Positions 54,058 through 61,992 of a stretch of DNA of 64,000 nucleotides are shown one piece after another. The stretch is from an uncultured Clostridia bacterium. GTDB taxonomy: Bacteria; Bacillota; Clostridia; Christensenellales; Borkfalkiaceae. Position numbers and translations under genes: made by a program. Under the pieces are notes generated by a model. That model worked only from the letters and a program-made list of their open reading frames with translations. It was not told the origin of the DNA and searched no databases. The stretch spans positions 19,428 through 83,427 of the forward strand of contig CALVLH010000007.1 of assembly GCA_944336975.1 (NCBI GenBank). Reading direction: 5' to 3'. Within the stretch, counting starts at the first letter, position 1, and each line of letters begins with the position of its first letter.

Positions 54058-55344
54058 TCATACTAACAATTCCCGCAATTCCTTCATTTTTTTGCAGCCA
54101 AAGAAATCATCCAATTTCCCGTCCAACGTCATGCGCCGCTCTTCGGTGAGTTTCCCATAGCGCTCCACTTCGGGAAGGAGAACAACGTGGACAAGGGAAC
54201 AAAATCTGTTCTTCCCCTCGACCGTCTGATGAAAAAGTGTCGCAAACTGCCGCTGTTTATCCGTCCAATCGGCGGGATTTCCGCTTGTATTTTCCATGAA
54301 CAATGTGATATCCACATCTCCTTTCATGGCCGCAAGCCGAATGAGGACAGGATAGCTGTCCTTCCCTGCAAGAAAGCTTTCGCCGAAAAAAGAACGTATC
54401 TTCTCCGTGATAAACTCAAGGCGGGTATCCGTCTCGTTGAGGAAACTTATTTGCCCGAATTGCGCTGAATAATCGTCCAGCTTGTCCTTGCAGTAATTGA
54501 TGATATCGGCAAGACCGTCCATGACGTATGCCATCAAGAGTTCAAGCTCATTCTTATACTGGCGCGCAATGCTTTTGCATTTTGAAAAAAGCTCTGGGTT
54601 ATTTTTCAAAATCTGCGTATCCACCATTTCAACATAATCCTCCATCAAAAATTTCAGTTTCCTATCTTTTTCGCTTCTGCCGAGCTTTCCTATCACATTT
54701 TTCAAGATTTTCAAGATTGTTGTGTAGGAGTAGACGCACCAATGATCTTTATATTGATTGACTAGCCTTCCGTCTTTTAACTCTAATTCGTACGGCAAAT
54801 CGCCCTCAGGAGTCAAGTAGACATAAATCTTTTTCCAACCGTCTTCCTTATACTTTTGATTGACGTCATCTTCATACGCTTGTAGTTGCGCGTCATGCGT
54901 CGTCGTTCCGACTTTGTTTTCAATGACAATCACGATTTTTTCTTCAACGCATTCGATCAAAATATCAATCCGACGCTCTTGCGAAATTAAACACTCTTCC
55001 GTTAAAACGTTTATCTTTTTTGCATTTAGAAGCGGTATAAAATCATTGATCGAATGAAACCCGATCTCAGCTAAAATTTCAGAATTACTGCGATGTCCGC
55101 CCTCCGCATTTTCGTTGAACAGCAATTCCAGCCAAGCCTTTAAAAAGGCATTGTCCAAATCGTGCTGCTTGCCCTTATAGGGTGTTAAGAGCCAGGCAAA
55201 AAATGCCGAATGTTTGACTTCCTGCCGCGCCATTCCGACGGCAGAAAAAATATTCATCCCCTTCGTTTCAGTTTCCCGGATTTTACCAAGCTCTTCTGCG
55301 AGGGCATCCATTCTCTTCACCAATGTCTGTTCTTCCTGTGTCAT
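54058..55344 (-). CDS. PD-(D/E)XK nuclease superfamily protein (PDDEXK_4 type)
   Basis: This 428-residue protein matches the PDDEXK_4 group. It has NIFSAVGMARQEVKHSAFFA then WLLTPYKGKQHDLDN near the N terminus (the Glu and His of the fold), the catalytic Asp127 in RRIDILI and Glu142-x-Lys144 in VIVIENKV, then a conserved QLQAYEDD helix. The fold cuts DNA in restriction and repair enzymes, and stand-alone members are frequent in defence-type islands, but no member of this exact type is proven. The start ATG 55344 follows GGGAG. Base composition is clearly lower in GC than the neighbours, pointing to transfer. A gene remnant lies 10 bases upstream. Confidence 0.85.
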   Translation of the reverse strand: MTQEEQTLVKRMDALAEELGKIRETETKGMNIFSAVGMARQEVKHSAFFAWLLTPYKGKQHDLDNAFLKAWLELLFNENAEGGHRSNSEILAEIGFHSINDFIPLLNAKKINVLTEECLISQERRIDILIECVEEKIVIVIENKVGTTTHDAQLQAYEDDVNQKYKEDGWKKIYVYLTPEGDLPYELELKDGRLVNQYKDHWCVYSYTTILKILKNVIGKLGRSEKDRKLKFLMEDYVEMVDTQILKNNPELFSKCKSIARQYKNELELLMAYVMDGLADIINYCKDKLDDYSAQFGQISFLNETDTRLEFITEKIRSFFGESFLAGKDSYPVLIRLAAMKGDVDITLFMENTSGNPADWTDKQRQFATLFHQTVEGKNRFCSLVHVVLLPEVERYGKLTEERRMTLDGKLDDFFGCKKMKELRELLV

Positions 55345-55354
55345 ACTGTCTCCC

Positions 55355-55483
55355 TTACAGTTCCTTAAACTTTTTCCATATATTGACGAGTGCGTAGGTA
55401 TCAAGCCCGCAATATGGAAGCAGATCGAAACATGCTTTCATCCATGATATTAAATCTGGTGCGACAAATTTGGTACTTCTCGA
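55355..55483 (-). pseudogene. C-terminal remnant of an exonuclease-like protein
   Basis: Between an in-frame stop (55484-55486) and TAA at 55355 the minus strand encodes about 42 residues ending in FDLLPYCGLDTYALVNIWKK then FKEL. The YC-x2-DT-x-A-x4-W arrangement is the last exonuclease-fold motif of DUF2779/RNase H-like proteins. No start codon, ribosome site or upstream part exists here. It stops 10 bases before the PD-(D/E)XK start, as expected for an operon partner that was deleted. Confidence 0.55.
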
Positions 55484-55570
55484 TTATATCATAATTAAAT
55501 TCGTTTTTCAAGATAGTCTTAGTGAATATTATGTTCATAATAATTATATATCTATTCAAAGGATTGCGCT

Positions 55571-55984
55571 ATGAAAATAAATAAAGCTTCAAAAGACACT
55601 GTATCTGTCAAATCGCTAATAAAAAACAATTTCCATTATGCTCATTTGCTAAGTCTCTCAGGAAACGACTCTGATATCTCTGAAATCATAACTATACTGA
55701 CTGATTTAGGATTTAGTGAAAAAAAGGCGTGGGATATTTTTAGAGAGGTCTATGAACAATCTGAAGTCGGAACTTTATATCCGGTAAAAGTCACATTGTT
55801 GCCACCGTTTTTTTGGTTGAATCAAGCAAAAAAAGAAAAGTATCTGCATGATTTAATGGAAGCCGATAAGTTGATGCAATCAAAAGCAATTTACGTTTAC
55901 TCTCCCGATTTCGATTTTTCGGAAATATTGCTTGAATCAAATAACGATCTGATTCAAAATAAAGAATGGTATGTGATTTATTGA
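55571..55984 (+). CDS. Orphan small protein of unknown function
   Basis: I do not recognise this 137-residue protein. It starts MKINKASKDTVSVKSLIKNN and is predicted mixed alpha/beta, with an aromatic-rich middle (VTLLPPFFWLNQAKKEK) and no signal or membrane segment. It is AT-rich like the rest of island 1, and points away from the nuclease gene. A weak AAGG ribosome site lies before the start. It could be an immunity or antitoxin-type protein or simply transferred cargo; nothing in the sequence decides this. Confidence 0.6.
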   Translation: MKINKASKDTVSVKSLIKNNFHYAHLLSLSGNDSDISEIITILTDLGFSEKKAWDIFREVYEQSEVGTLYPVKVTLLPPFFWLNQAKKEKYLHDLMEADKLMQSKAIYVYSPDFDFSEILLESNNDLIQNKEWYVIY

Positions 55985-56002
55985 CTTTTAAGCATTCTTG
56001 AT

Positions 56003-56200
56003 GCGGGTGGCAGGAGCTTTCGCTTCGCAAAAAAGAAATGAGAGAGAATAAGTTATTTTGACAAAATCGTTGCTTCGTTTCTTTGAACCGTTCGCCTGCG
56101 CGGTTTTTTGCAAATGCGATGCTTTCCTAAGGCTCACGGTTCTCGTCGCGGGTCATCCGGACAAACATAAAAAGAGAGTTGGGTTCAACTCTCTTTTTTT
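56003..56200. repeat. Duplicated ~200-bp element, copy A
   Basis: Runs from GCGGGTGGCAGGAGCTTTCG to a hairpin AAAAAGAGAGTTG-GGTT-CAACTCTCTTTTT (56169-56198). It shares with copy B the blocks GAACCGTTCGCCT, TTTTTGCAAATG, CTCACGGTT and CGTCGCGGGTCATCCGGAC. The middle parts have diverged. Confidence 0.75.
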
Positions 56201-56515
56201 GCGGGTAGCGGGTGACAGGACTGTAAGGAACGCCCGAAGGGCGTGACGGAATAGCGAGGAGCCTACCCGCGTAAGCCCTACCCTGCGACGAGCGTTTCGC
56301 TGATAGGCTCGTTTATCCTTTCCTCTTTTTCTGCAAGCCGCGACATCACTCAAAAGCCGCTTTCCTATTCTTTCAATTATCCTGCTTTGAGTGACCCATA
56401 TTTCGGACTATCCTGATCACACGCACATAAGCGGCGCTACAAAAACGTGGCGAAAAAAACAGATGAGCAAAACTCATCTGATTTTTTGCGACCGTATAGC
56501 CAGCCGCGAACTGGT

Positions 56516-56712
56516 GCGGGTGACAGGGGCTTTCGCTGCGCGAAAAGAAAATGCAATGATGATCTTTCCTTATATCATTATCCCTGCTTGCATTTTCTGA
56601 ACCGTTCGCCTACACACTTTTTGCAAATGAGCTACTTATCTAAGACTCACGGTTTTCGTCGCGGGTCATCCGGACCAACAAAAAAGAGAGTTGGGTTCAA
56701 CTCTCTTTTTTG
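56516..56712. repeat. Duplicated ~200-bp element, copy B
   Basis: The same ordered blocks as copy A. An internal inverted repeat GAAAATGCAA ... TTGCATTTTC (56547-56556, 56589-56598) is present, and the terminal hairpin directly follows tRNA-Ser on the minus strand. Confidence 0.75.
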
Positions 56713-56716
56713 TTGG
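56675..56716 (-). terminator. Terminator of tRNA-Ser, including the CCA end
   Basis: A 19-bp perfect stem (56675-56693 with 56698-56716) and a 4-base loop. Its first three bases on the minus strand are the CCA of the tRNA. Confidence 0.85.
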
Positions 56717-56801
56717 CGGAGAGAGAGGGATTCGGACCCCCGGACAGTTTCCCGTCAACGGTTTTCAAGACCGCCGCATTCGACCGCTCTGCCATCTCTC
56801 C
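56714..56801 (-). tRNA. tRNA-Ser (anticodon TGA)
   Basis: The minus strand folds as a class II tRNA: acceptor GGAGAGA/TCTCTCC, anticodon stem GCGGT/ACCGT with loop CTTGAAA (anticodon TGA for UCA), a long variable arm, T loop TTCGAAT, discriminator G and encoded CCA. Its antisense translates to a well-known false protein ([18 protein letters not shown]). Confidence 0.95.
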
Positions 56802-56805
56802 ATGG

Positions 56806-56832
56806 AAAAAGAACACATTGCGTGTTCTTTTT
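56806..56832 (-). terminator. Terminator of degV, directly before tRNA-Ser
   Basis: AAAAAGAACAC pairs with GTGTTCTTTTT around ATTGC, with T runs on both sides. On the minus strand it ends only 4 bases before the tRNA-Ser 5' end. Confidence 0.8.
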
Positions 56833-56855
56833 TCTTTTTATTCGGTTTCTTCCGA

Positions 56856-57728
56856 TCATCTGTGTCTGCCGCGGAAGAACAGCGCCAGCGTGCCGACTCC
56901 CGAATGCGTGCCGATCACGCTCCCGACATAGTGCGAATAGATCTTGCGCTTTCCGAACTTTGCGCGCAGCAATTTGACGAGATATTCCACGTCTTCCTGA
57001 CAATCGCCGTGGCTGATGAAAATAGGATCGTCCTCTTGCAGCATTTCCAGCTCGCTCATGTAATCGACCAGCGCGGAAATGGATTTCTTGCGTCCCATCG
57101 CCTTGCCGATCGGGATGAGGTGTCCCGCGTCGTCAACGTGCAGGACGGGTTTGATCTTGAGCATCGTGCCGATGACCGCCGCCGTTGCGGATACCCTTCC
57201 TCCCCGCTTCAGATGAAACAGATCGTTTACCGTAAAATAATGGCAGATGTGCCATTTCAGATCTTCCGTATACTGTTTGGTCTCTTCGATCGAAGCGCCG
57301 GAATCCGCCTTTTTGATGACGTAATAGAGCAACAGTCCTTCGCCCAGCGAAGCACACAGCGAATCCACGACCACGATCTTACGCTTGGGGTATTCCGCGG
57401 CGAGATCGCGGGCGGCGACCGCAAAACTGTTCGCCGTGCCCGAAAGCCCCGACGAAAACGCGAGGATGAACACGTCCTGCCCCGCTTTGAGCTTGGGCTC
57501 TATGTGCAGTTTCGCCTGTTCGGGCGAGATCTGGAAGGTCGTGGGCATCGCGCCGCCGCGCAGCTTATCGTAGAACTCCTTGACTTCGATCTTCTGCCCG
57601 TCTTCCCCCGCATAAGTCACCCCGTCAAGCATGAAACCAAGATTCACGCAATCGACGTCGCGTTCGGTATAAAAATTCTCCGGAAAATCGCAGGAAGAAT
57701 CGGTAATGATAGCAAATTGTCTTTTCAT
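56856..57728 (-). CDS. DegV-family fatty-acid-binding protein
   Basis: DegV proteins bind a fatty acid and, as FakB subunits, present it to the kinase FakA for phospholipid synthesis. This one has 290 residues. The start [12 protein letters not shown] holds the first lipid-head loop, TTFQISPEQ the second with Ser, and [11 protein letters not shown] and [17 protein letters not shown] the remaining family blocks. The ATG follows GGGAG. No fakA is nearby. The gene stands alone between minE and tRNA-Ser. Confidence 0.93.
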   Translation of the reverse strand: MKRQFAIITDSSCDFPENFYTERDVDCVNLGFMLDGVTYAGEDGQKIEVKEFYDKLRGGAMPTTFQISPEQAKLHIEPKLKAGQDVFILAFSSGLSGTANSFAVAARDLAAEYPKRKIVVVDSLCASLGEGLLLYYVIKKADSGASIEETKQYTEDLKWHICHYFTVNDLFHLKRGGRVSATAAVIGTMLKIKPVLHVDDAGHLIPIGKAMGRKKSISALVDYMSELEMLQEDDPIFISHGDCQEDVEYLVKLLRAKFGKRKIYSHYVGSVIGTHSGVGTLALFFRGRHR

Positions 57729-57820
57729 TCTTTTTCTGCTCCCTTAGTTCATTTTCCCTGTCTCCGATACGATTTAAGGATACTATATTTCCGATGATTT
57801 GTCAAGTTTTTCTATGTAAA

Positions 57821-58054
57821 CTATTTTAACGAAGTGAAATTTTTCACGCGGCAAGCACGGAATCGAAAACACACCGCGATGCCGTTTTTATCCCGCTCGA
57901 CGGTCAGTTCCGCCCTTCCTTCCGTTTCGAAATATTCCCCCGCCACCCGTTCGAGGTCATGCAATGCGGCGAGGCGGCTCGCCTCGTTCATCTCCTCTTT
58001 ATCGCCGTCCAAAACGCGGATGAGCCTTTGCTTGGAATTGCCGTTCCTGTCCAT
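57821..58054 (-). CDS. minE: Probable MinE, cell division topological specificity factor
   Basis: MinE drives MinD off the membrane to place the division site. This 77-residue product starts 13 bases after minD. It shows SKQRLIRVLDGDKEE, the MinD-contact helix pattern, and a C-terminal alpha/beta part (LERVAGEYFETEGRAELTVE) like the dimer domain. The N-terminal membrane-binding helix is short or absent, so the similarity is weak by itself. The start follows AAGGAGG. The call rests mainly on position plus length. Confidence 0.72.
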   Translation of the reverse strand: MDRNGNSKQRLIRVLDGDKEEMNEASRLAALHDLERVAGEYFETEGRAELTVERDKNGIAVCFRFRACRVKNFTSLK

Positions 58055-58067
58055 CTTCGCCTCCTTA

Positions 58068-58817
58068 TTATCCGCGGCGGAATGCGCCGAACAGTCCGCC
58101 GCCCCGCACGGGATCGACCAGCTTCACCTTTCCGCCCGCATAAAACGCCGCCAACAGGCGGAACGCGCGCGAACGTTCGCATAAATTCTGCAAGAAGATC
58201 CCGTCCTCCTCGGGGATGACCGCGATGAGCGGCAGGCGCAGCGCGGCGGAGATCTCGGCAGGCGTGAGCACTTCCCCCCGCCGCACCATGTCCCGCCGCA
58301 CCATGTTGACGGCAAGCCCCACGCGGGAAAGTTTGTAATTTTTCAGCATCCCCGCGACCTTGTCCGCGTCCCGCATGGCGGAAATGTGCGGCGTCGTGAC
58401 GACGATCGCCTCTTCCGCCGTCGCGACGGCGCGGTGGAACCCCTCCTCGATGCCTGCGGGCGAGTCGATGAGGATAAAATCGAACTGCGGGGCGAGCGAA
58501 TCGAGGATGAGCCTGATCGCCTGAGGAGAGACGTAGCGATCGGAAAGATGCCTGCTCGCGAGAGAACACAGCGTGGGATAGCGCGGGTGGCGCACGAGCG
58601 CCTGTCGGGGACGGCACCTGCCTTCGATCGCGTCTACCACGTCGTAAACGGCGAGATTCTCCACCCCGAGCACGACGTCGATGTTGTTCAGCCCGAAGTC
58701 GAGATCGCACACGATCACGCGATAGCCGCGCTTCGCGAGCTGAACGCCGAGATTTGCCGTCAGCGTGGTCTTTCCTACGCCGCCCTTGCCCGAAGTTACG
58801 ACGATCTTTCTTGCCAT
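58068..58817 (-). CDS. minD: Septum site-determining ATPase MinD
   Basis: MinD is the deviant-Walker ATPase that carries MinC to the membrane. It has 249 residues. The deviant Walker A is KGGVGKT (11-17), followed by CDLDFGLNNIDVVLG, FDFILIDSPAGIEEGF and VVTTPHISAMRDADKV, all family blocks. The C-terminal amphipathic membrane helix is short (GGLFGAFRRG). The ATG at 58817 follows GGGGAG. No minC is adjacent. Confidence 0.93.
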   Translation of the reverse strand: MARKIVVTSGKGGVGKTTLTANLGVQLAKRGYRVIVCDLDFGLNNIDVVLGVENLAVYDVVDAIEGRCRPRQALVRHPRYPTLCSLASRHLSDRYVSPQAIRLILDSLAPQFDFILIDSPAGIEEGFHRAVATAEEAIVVTTPHISAMRDADKVAGMLKNYKLSRVGLAVNMVRRDMVRRGEVLTPAEISAALRLPLIAVIPEEDGIFLQNLCERSRAFRLLAAFYAGGKVKLVDPVRGGGLFGAFRRG

Positions 58818-59138
58818 GTTCCACTCCCCGCGCGCACGCGCGCTTTTTGTGAAATTATAGCGCATTCTTTCACGCCGTACGGGAGATATTTTGTCTTATT
58901 TTGAATAAGCACGTCGGATAAACTCCGTAATACAATCCCTTTTCACACTGCTTCTGCCCGATATTTTTTATTCAATCTTTTGCTTACGAGGGGAGGGGCT
59001 AAACATATGGATAACTCGACGAAAAAACGACTTACAAATTCAGAGATCGTCTGATTTGTTTTTTATACGTTAAAACTGAAAAAACAGATTAAAAGAATTG
59101 CCAGAAATTTTAATAATTACTAAATGATTTATATATAT
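58818..59138. other. Intergenic region entering AT-rich island 2
   Basis: A TATAAT on the minus strand (58854-58859) without a good -35 may serve minD. At 59008 a 15-codon frame (MDNSTKKRLTNSEIV, stop) follows GAGGGGAGGGG and looks like the start of a truncated gene. Otherwise I see nothing. GC drops sharply here. Confidence 0.55.
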
Positions 59139-59870
59139 CTATATTTTCACAGTCGGTTTTCCACCATAGTCAGGTCTACTTAAATAAAATGTGATCTTCT
59201 TCGTCCTCATTAATTCCTTTTCATCCTTATCATATTGAATAACCTCGTAGGAATAACTTCCATAGGCAAGACCTGAAATCGATTTAAAGAATACATCCGG
59301 ATCAACTTTATATTTTGCCATCAACATGTTGTCTTGATACAAAATAATTGTCGTGCTGAAATAAGTATCACAACAAGGTTGAAAATAGATATTTACCAAA
59401 TCGGCACCAGTAGAATGTCTTACATGAGCCTGTGCAAGTAATGCTTCTTTGCGCTCTTGCTCCTTTTTTGCATAATACTTTTCTTTGTCTGCCATTACAT
59501 ATTTCACAGTAAATAATATTGGATCTATCAAGTCGTTTCTATCTTTAATTTTTATACGCTTAATCGGTTTTTTAAAATCAATTTCAAAACCTTTTACCGT
59601 AAACTCTCTGTCCCCGCGGGAAAGTTTTATTATATTCACTTCCTCCCATGATTTACCATTGAACGAATAATAGATGAGAACATCATCTATACATTTTTGA
59701 ATACGAAATACAAGTAAATACTTTTCGATCGTAATATCGTCGTCCTGTTGCAATTTAATTGTATCGGAATCTAATACAATACTGGAATAAGACTTTGAAA
59801 AATCTGTTGGATACAAGTCAGCCAAAAAGCCTCCAAATCTTCCCATATAAGCTTTCTGATATTTATTCAT
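59139..59870 (-). CDS. Unknown beta-rich protein, partner of the XRE-HEPN gene
   Basis: I do not recognise this 243-residue protein. Its N-terminal half (SKSYSSIVLDSDTIKLQQDD, then EEVNIIKLSRGDREFTVKGF) looks like a beta-sandwich. A charged helix (KEKYYAKKEQERKEALLAQA) leads to a second beta part resembling an Ig/fibronectin strand set (YSYEVIQYDKDEKELMRTKK). There is no signal peptide. The ATG at 59870 follows GGGGAG; an in-frame Met five codons earlier is less well placed. It begins 11 bases after the XRE-HEPN stop, so the two are cotranscribed. Its AT-rich codon use matches that gene only. Confidence 0.75.
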   Translation of the reverse strand: MNKYQKAYMGRFGGFLADLYPTDFSKSYSSIVLDSDTIKLQQDDDITIEKYLLVFRIQKCIDDVLIYYSFNGKSWEEVNIIKLSRGDREFTVKGFEIDFKKPIKRIKIKDRNDLIDPILFTVKYVMADKEKYYAKKEQERKEALLAQAHVRHSTGADLVNIYFQPCCDTYFSTTIILYQDNMLMAKYKVDPDVFFKSISGLAYGSYSYEVIQYDKDEKELMRTKKITFYLSRPDYGGKPTVKI

Positions 59871-59881
59871 ATATCTCCCCC

Positions 59882-61597
59882 TCAATTCAAGCTACAAACG
59901 TAGTCTACGCATTTATTTAATTCATCAACAGACATATTTTCAGTTTTACTTTCTGCATGAACGATAGCATTCCTCTGTTTGCGAAGTTTATTGAGCAAGC
60001 TTTTCATTTCGGAATCACATCTTCCATCGCTACAATACTTATTAAGCATTTCCTCAAAAGTACCCTCATAATAACTTTTCAGTATAGCTTCTAAGCGAAC
60101 GCAAAGTTTAATAATAACGATATCTATACTATTTTTTTGCAGTTCATCTGTGAAGTATTGCTTCGTCAATTCCTTCAAGACAATCTGCTTCTCATAATTA
60201 GGTTTAATTTTTTCAAGCTGTTTTTGCTTAAAATCATCAAAAAAAGCTAAAATCTCGTCAACGGACTTAAAATAAGGGATATGTAAATGATTTTCAGGAC
60301 AAAGCCCAAGATACTTATAAGAACTGTTTATAGTATAAATTCCTTTTTCATCACTTCTATTCCCCCAGTTATGGCCTAACTCGACAAGCCGCTTTTCACA
60401 TTTTTCAAACTCATTATTCACCACACAGTTCACTAAATCATCGCGTTCGGCATCTACTGCATATTCAAAAAATTTACGCTTATTAGGCAACTTAAAATAA
60501 CGGCAAAACAGTTCCAAAGAGTGAACGGCATATTCATTGAGCGCCTGCTTAATCAAATCGTAATTTCCGCATGCAAATAGTTTCTCCAGATCTATCATAC
60601 CATCTCTTACACACGGCAGAATTGCAGCTTCGTACTCGCTCACAGCCCCTGACGCTCTTTTAAGGTACAATTCAAATTCCCCACTCGGAACTTTTTTAGA
60701 GCAAATTTTGTTCAAGAATTGAGCATCTTCTATTCTGCCTTGCTCAATCAAATATCTCACAACCGCTGAATCAACATGTACAACAGCCGTCTTATGTACT
60801 CCCAAGGAATTTTTATGCTTTAAAATAAAATCTTTGTTCGCCTGTATAATAACGGAAAGAAACAGATTGATATATTCAGTGTTTTTATTATTGAATGCAA
60901 ACTTCAATATTGCGGAATATAAAGCTATCCAGTCGTTAAATTGATCAATCGGGCTATTCTTATAGAGTGAAATGATATGCTCAACAATACTGTTTTTAAC
61001 CGAAATTTTATTTACAATAAAATCCAAATACATGCCAATGTGGTAAAGGTTGTTTAACTCATTAGAATGAGTACTATAAGCAAAAAAGCCAATGGACACC
61101 AATTCCTTTAGTTTTTCAAAGCGGATGAGTAATTCTATTACTTCTCGCACATCATACCGCAGAGAATGACGGCTCATGTAGCTTTCAACTAAAGCCTTTA
61201 CTCCATATTTTTCTATTAAAGCATCAAAAACCTTTGCGCTGTTGTATTGTGATATATAGTAGACAATATCATGCTGGCTATCATCTTTACGTTGAATAAC
61301 TTGATCTGACAAAGCTTTAAACAAGTCAACGTCGTCATTTTTTGCACACAACTCTATTTGTGAAATTGTAATGACTTCTTTATCGGGGTCTTTCCCTGTC
61401 ATCAGATAATCGATAGACACGTCAAAAACTTTTGCAAGCACAGGAAACTGTGAAATTTCAGGAAATCCCGCCTCGCTTTCCCATTTACTGATTGCCTTAT
61501 CGCTGACATTCAATTTTTCGGCAAGCTCTGCCTGAGTCCAACCTTTGTCTTTCCGCAATGTAGCAATTGTCTTTCCAATGGTGAAGTTCTCCGTCAT
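59882..61597 (-). CDS. XRE-type regulator with C-terminal HEPN-like RNase motif
   Basis: This 571-residue protein starts with a clear XRE helix-turn-helix (about 8-66: TIATLRKDKGWTQAELAEKL, then SDKAISKWESEAGFPE). A long all-helical middle follows (about 90-470), with ankyrin/TPR-like helix pairs. The last ~80 residues form a helical HEPN-like domain: RLEAILKSYYEGTFEEML, then LLNKLRKQRNAIVHAESK, where R542-N-A-I-V-H547 is the R-x4-H ribonuclease signature. HEPN RNases are typical toxins and defence effectors. The start follows AAGGAGG. Joining operator binding and RNase in one chain suggests self-regulated toxicity. HEPN assignment is by motif only. Confidence 0.78.
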   Translation of the reverse strand: MTENFTIGKTIATLRKDKGWTQAELAEKLNVSDKAISKWESEAGFPEISQFPVLAKVFDVSIDYLMTGKDPDKEVITISQIELCAKNDDVDLFKALSDQVIQRKDDSQHDIVYYISQYNSAKVFDALIEKYGVKALVESYMSRHSLRYDVREVIELLIRFEKLKELVSIGFFAYSTHSNELNNLYHIGMYLDFIVNKISVKNSIVEHIISLYKNSPIDQFNDWIALYSAILKFAFNNKNTEYINLFLSVIIQANKDFILKHKNSLGVHKTAVVHVDSAVVRYLIEQGRIEDAQFLNKICSKKVPSGEFELYLKRASGAVSEYEAAILPCVRDGMIDLEKLFACGNYDLIKQALNEYAVHSLELFCRYFKLPNKRKFFEYAVDAERDDLVNCVVNNEFEKCEKRLVELGHNWGNRSDEKGIYTINSSYKYLGLCPENHLHIPYFKSVDEILAFFDDFKQKQLEKIKPNYEKQIVLKELTKQYFTDELQKNSIDIVIIKLCVRLEAILKSYYEGTFEEMLNKYCSDGRCDSEMKSLLNKLRKQRNAIVHAESKTENMSVDELNKCVDYVCSLN

Positions 61598-61620
61598 TTT
61601 ATTCCTCCTTACATTTGAAA

Positions 61621-61708
61621 TCAGTCTAACACATATTCTTAAAAAAGTAAACCTACTTATTGTTTACACGAATTGTAGAGTTTTTGTTAAACAATTATAC
61701 AACTCTAC
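61621..61708 (-). promoter_or_regulatory. Promoter and palindromic operator of the XRE-HEPN operon
   Basis: On the minus strand TTTACT and TAGACT form a promoter with 17-base spacing. Overlapping the -35 is the perfect palindrome GTAAAC-N9-GTTTAC (61647-61667). Upstream is GTAGAGTT-N18-AACTCTAC (61675-61682, 61701-61708), whose loop contains TTGTTAAACAA. XRE proteins bind such sites, so autorepression is likely. Confidence 0.75.
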
Positions 61709-61969
61709 GCTTAGTAGAATTATAACTCTAAATGAAAAAAATGTCAATGTTAATAAAATTTTAATAAATATTAATTTGAAATTTTAACAAATATACATTG
61801 AATATTGTAGCATGTACTTGTCTATGATAGGCATACGCAGCAGCAAAATCAATCGGTTGAATGGAAAGCAAGCACCAAGTGGTTATCAATTTTTCGCAAT
61901 CGTGAAAAATGAAGTAGACATCAAGTTTAATCAGGCGAGAAAAATACTGAATGATCAAGGCATGAGAAA

Positions 61970-61992
61970 AGGCGTGGTTTCACACCACGCCT
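61970..61992 (-). terminator. Terminator after the 26-residue protein and ABC permease
   Basis: AGGCGTGGT (61970-61978) pairs with ACCACGCCT (61984-61992) around TTCAC, and the minus strand continues TTTT. Confidence 0.75.

Larger units (their letters stand above)
55985..56713. other. Gene-free region with duplicated terminator-bearing element
   Basis: Over 729 bases no credible gene is found. It consists of two copies of a ~200-bp element, an extra terminator hairpin (CAGATGAG with CTCATCTG, 56460-56480, flanked by A6 and T6), and spacers. Open frames across it translate repeats and the antisense of tRNA-Ser. Confidence 0.7.

Noticed and set aside
56447-57797. Long plus-strand open frames across 56447-57797
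   Set aside because: They translate the antisense of tRNA-Ser and of degV; the RGIRTPGQ...VNGFQDRR sequence is a familiar false protein from tRNA-Ser genes.
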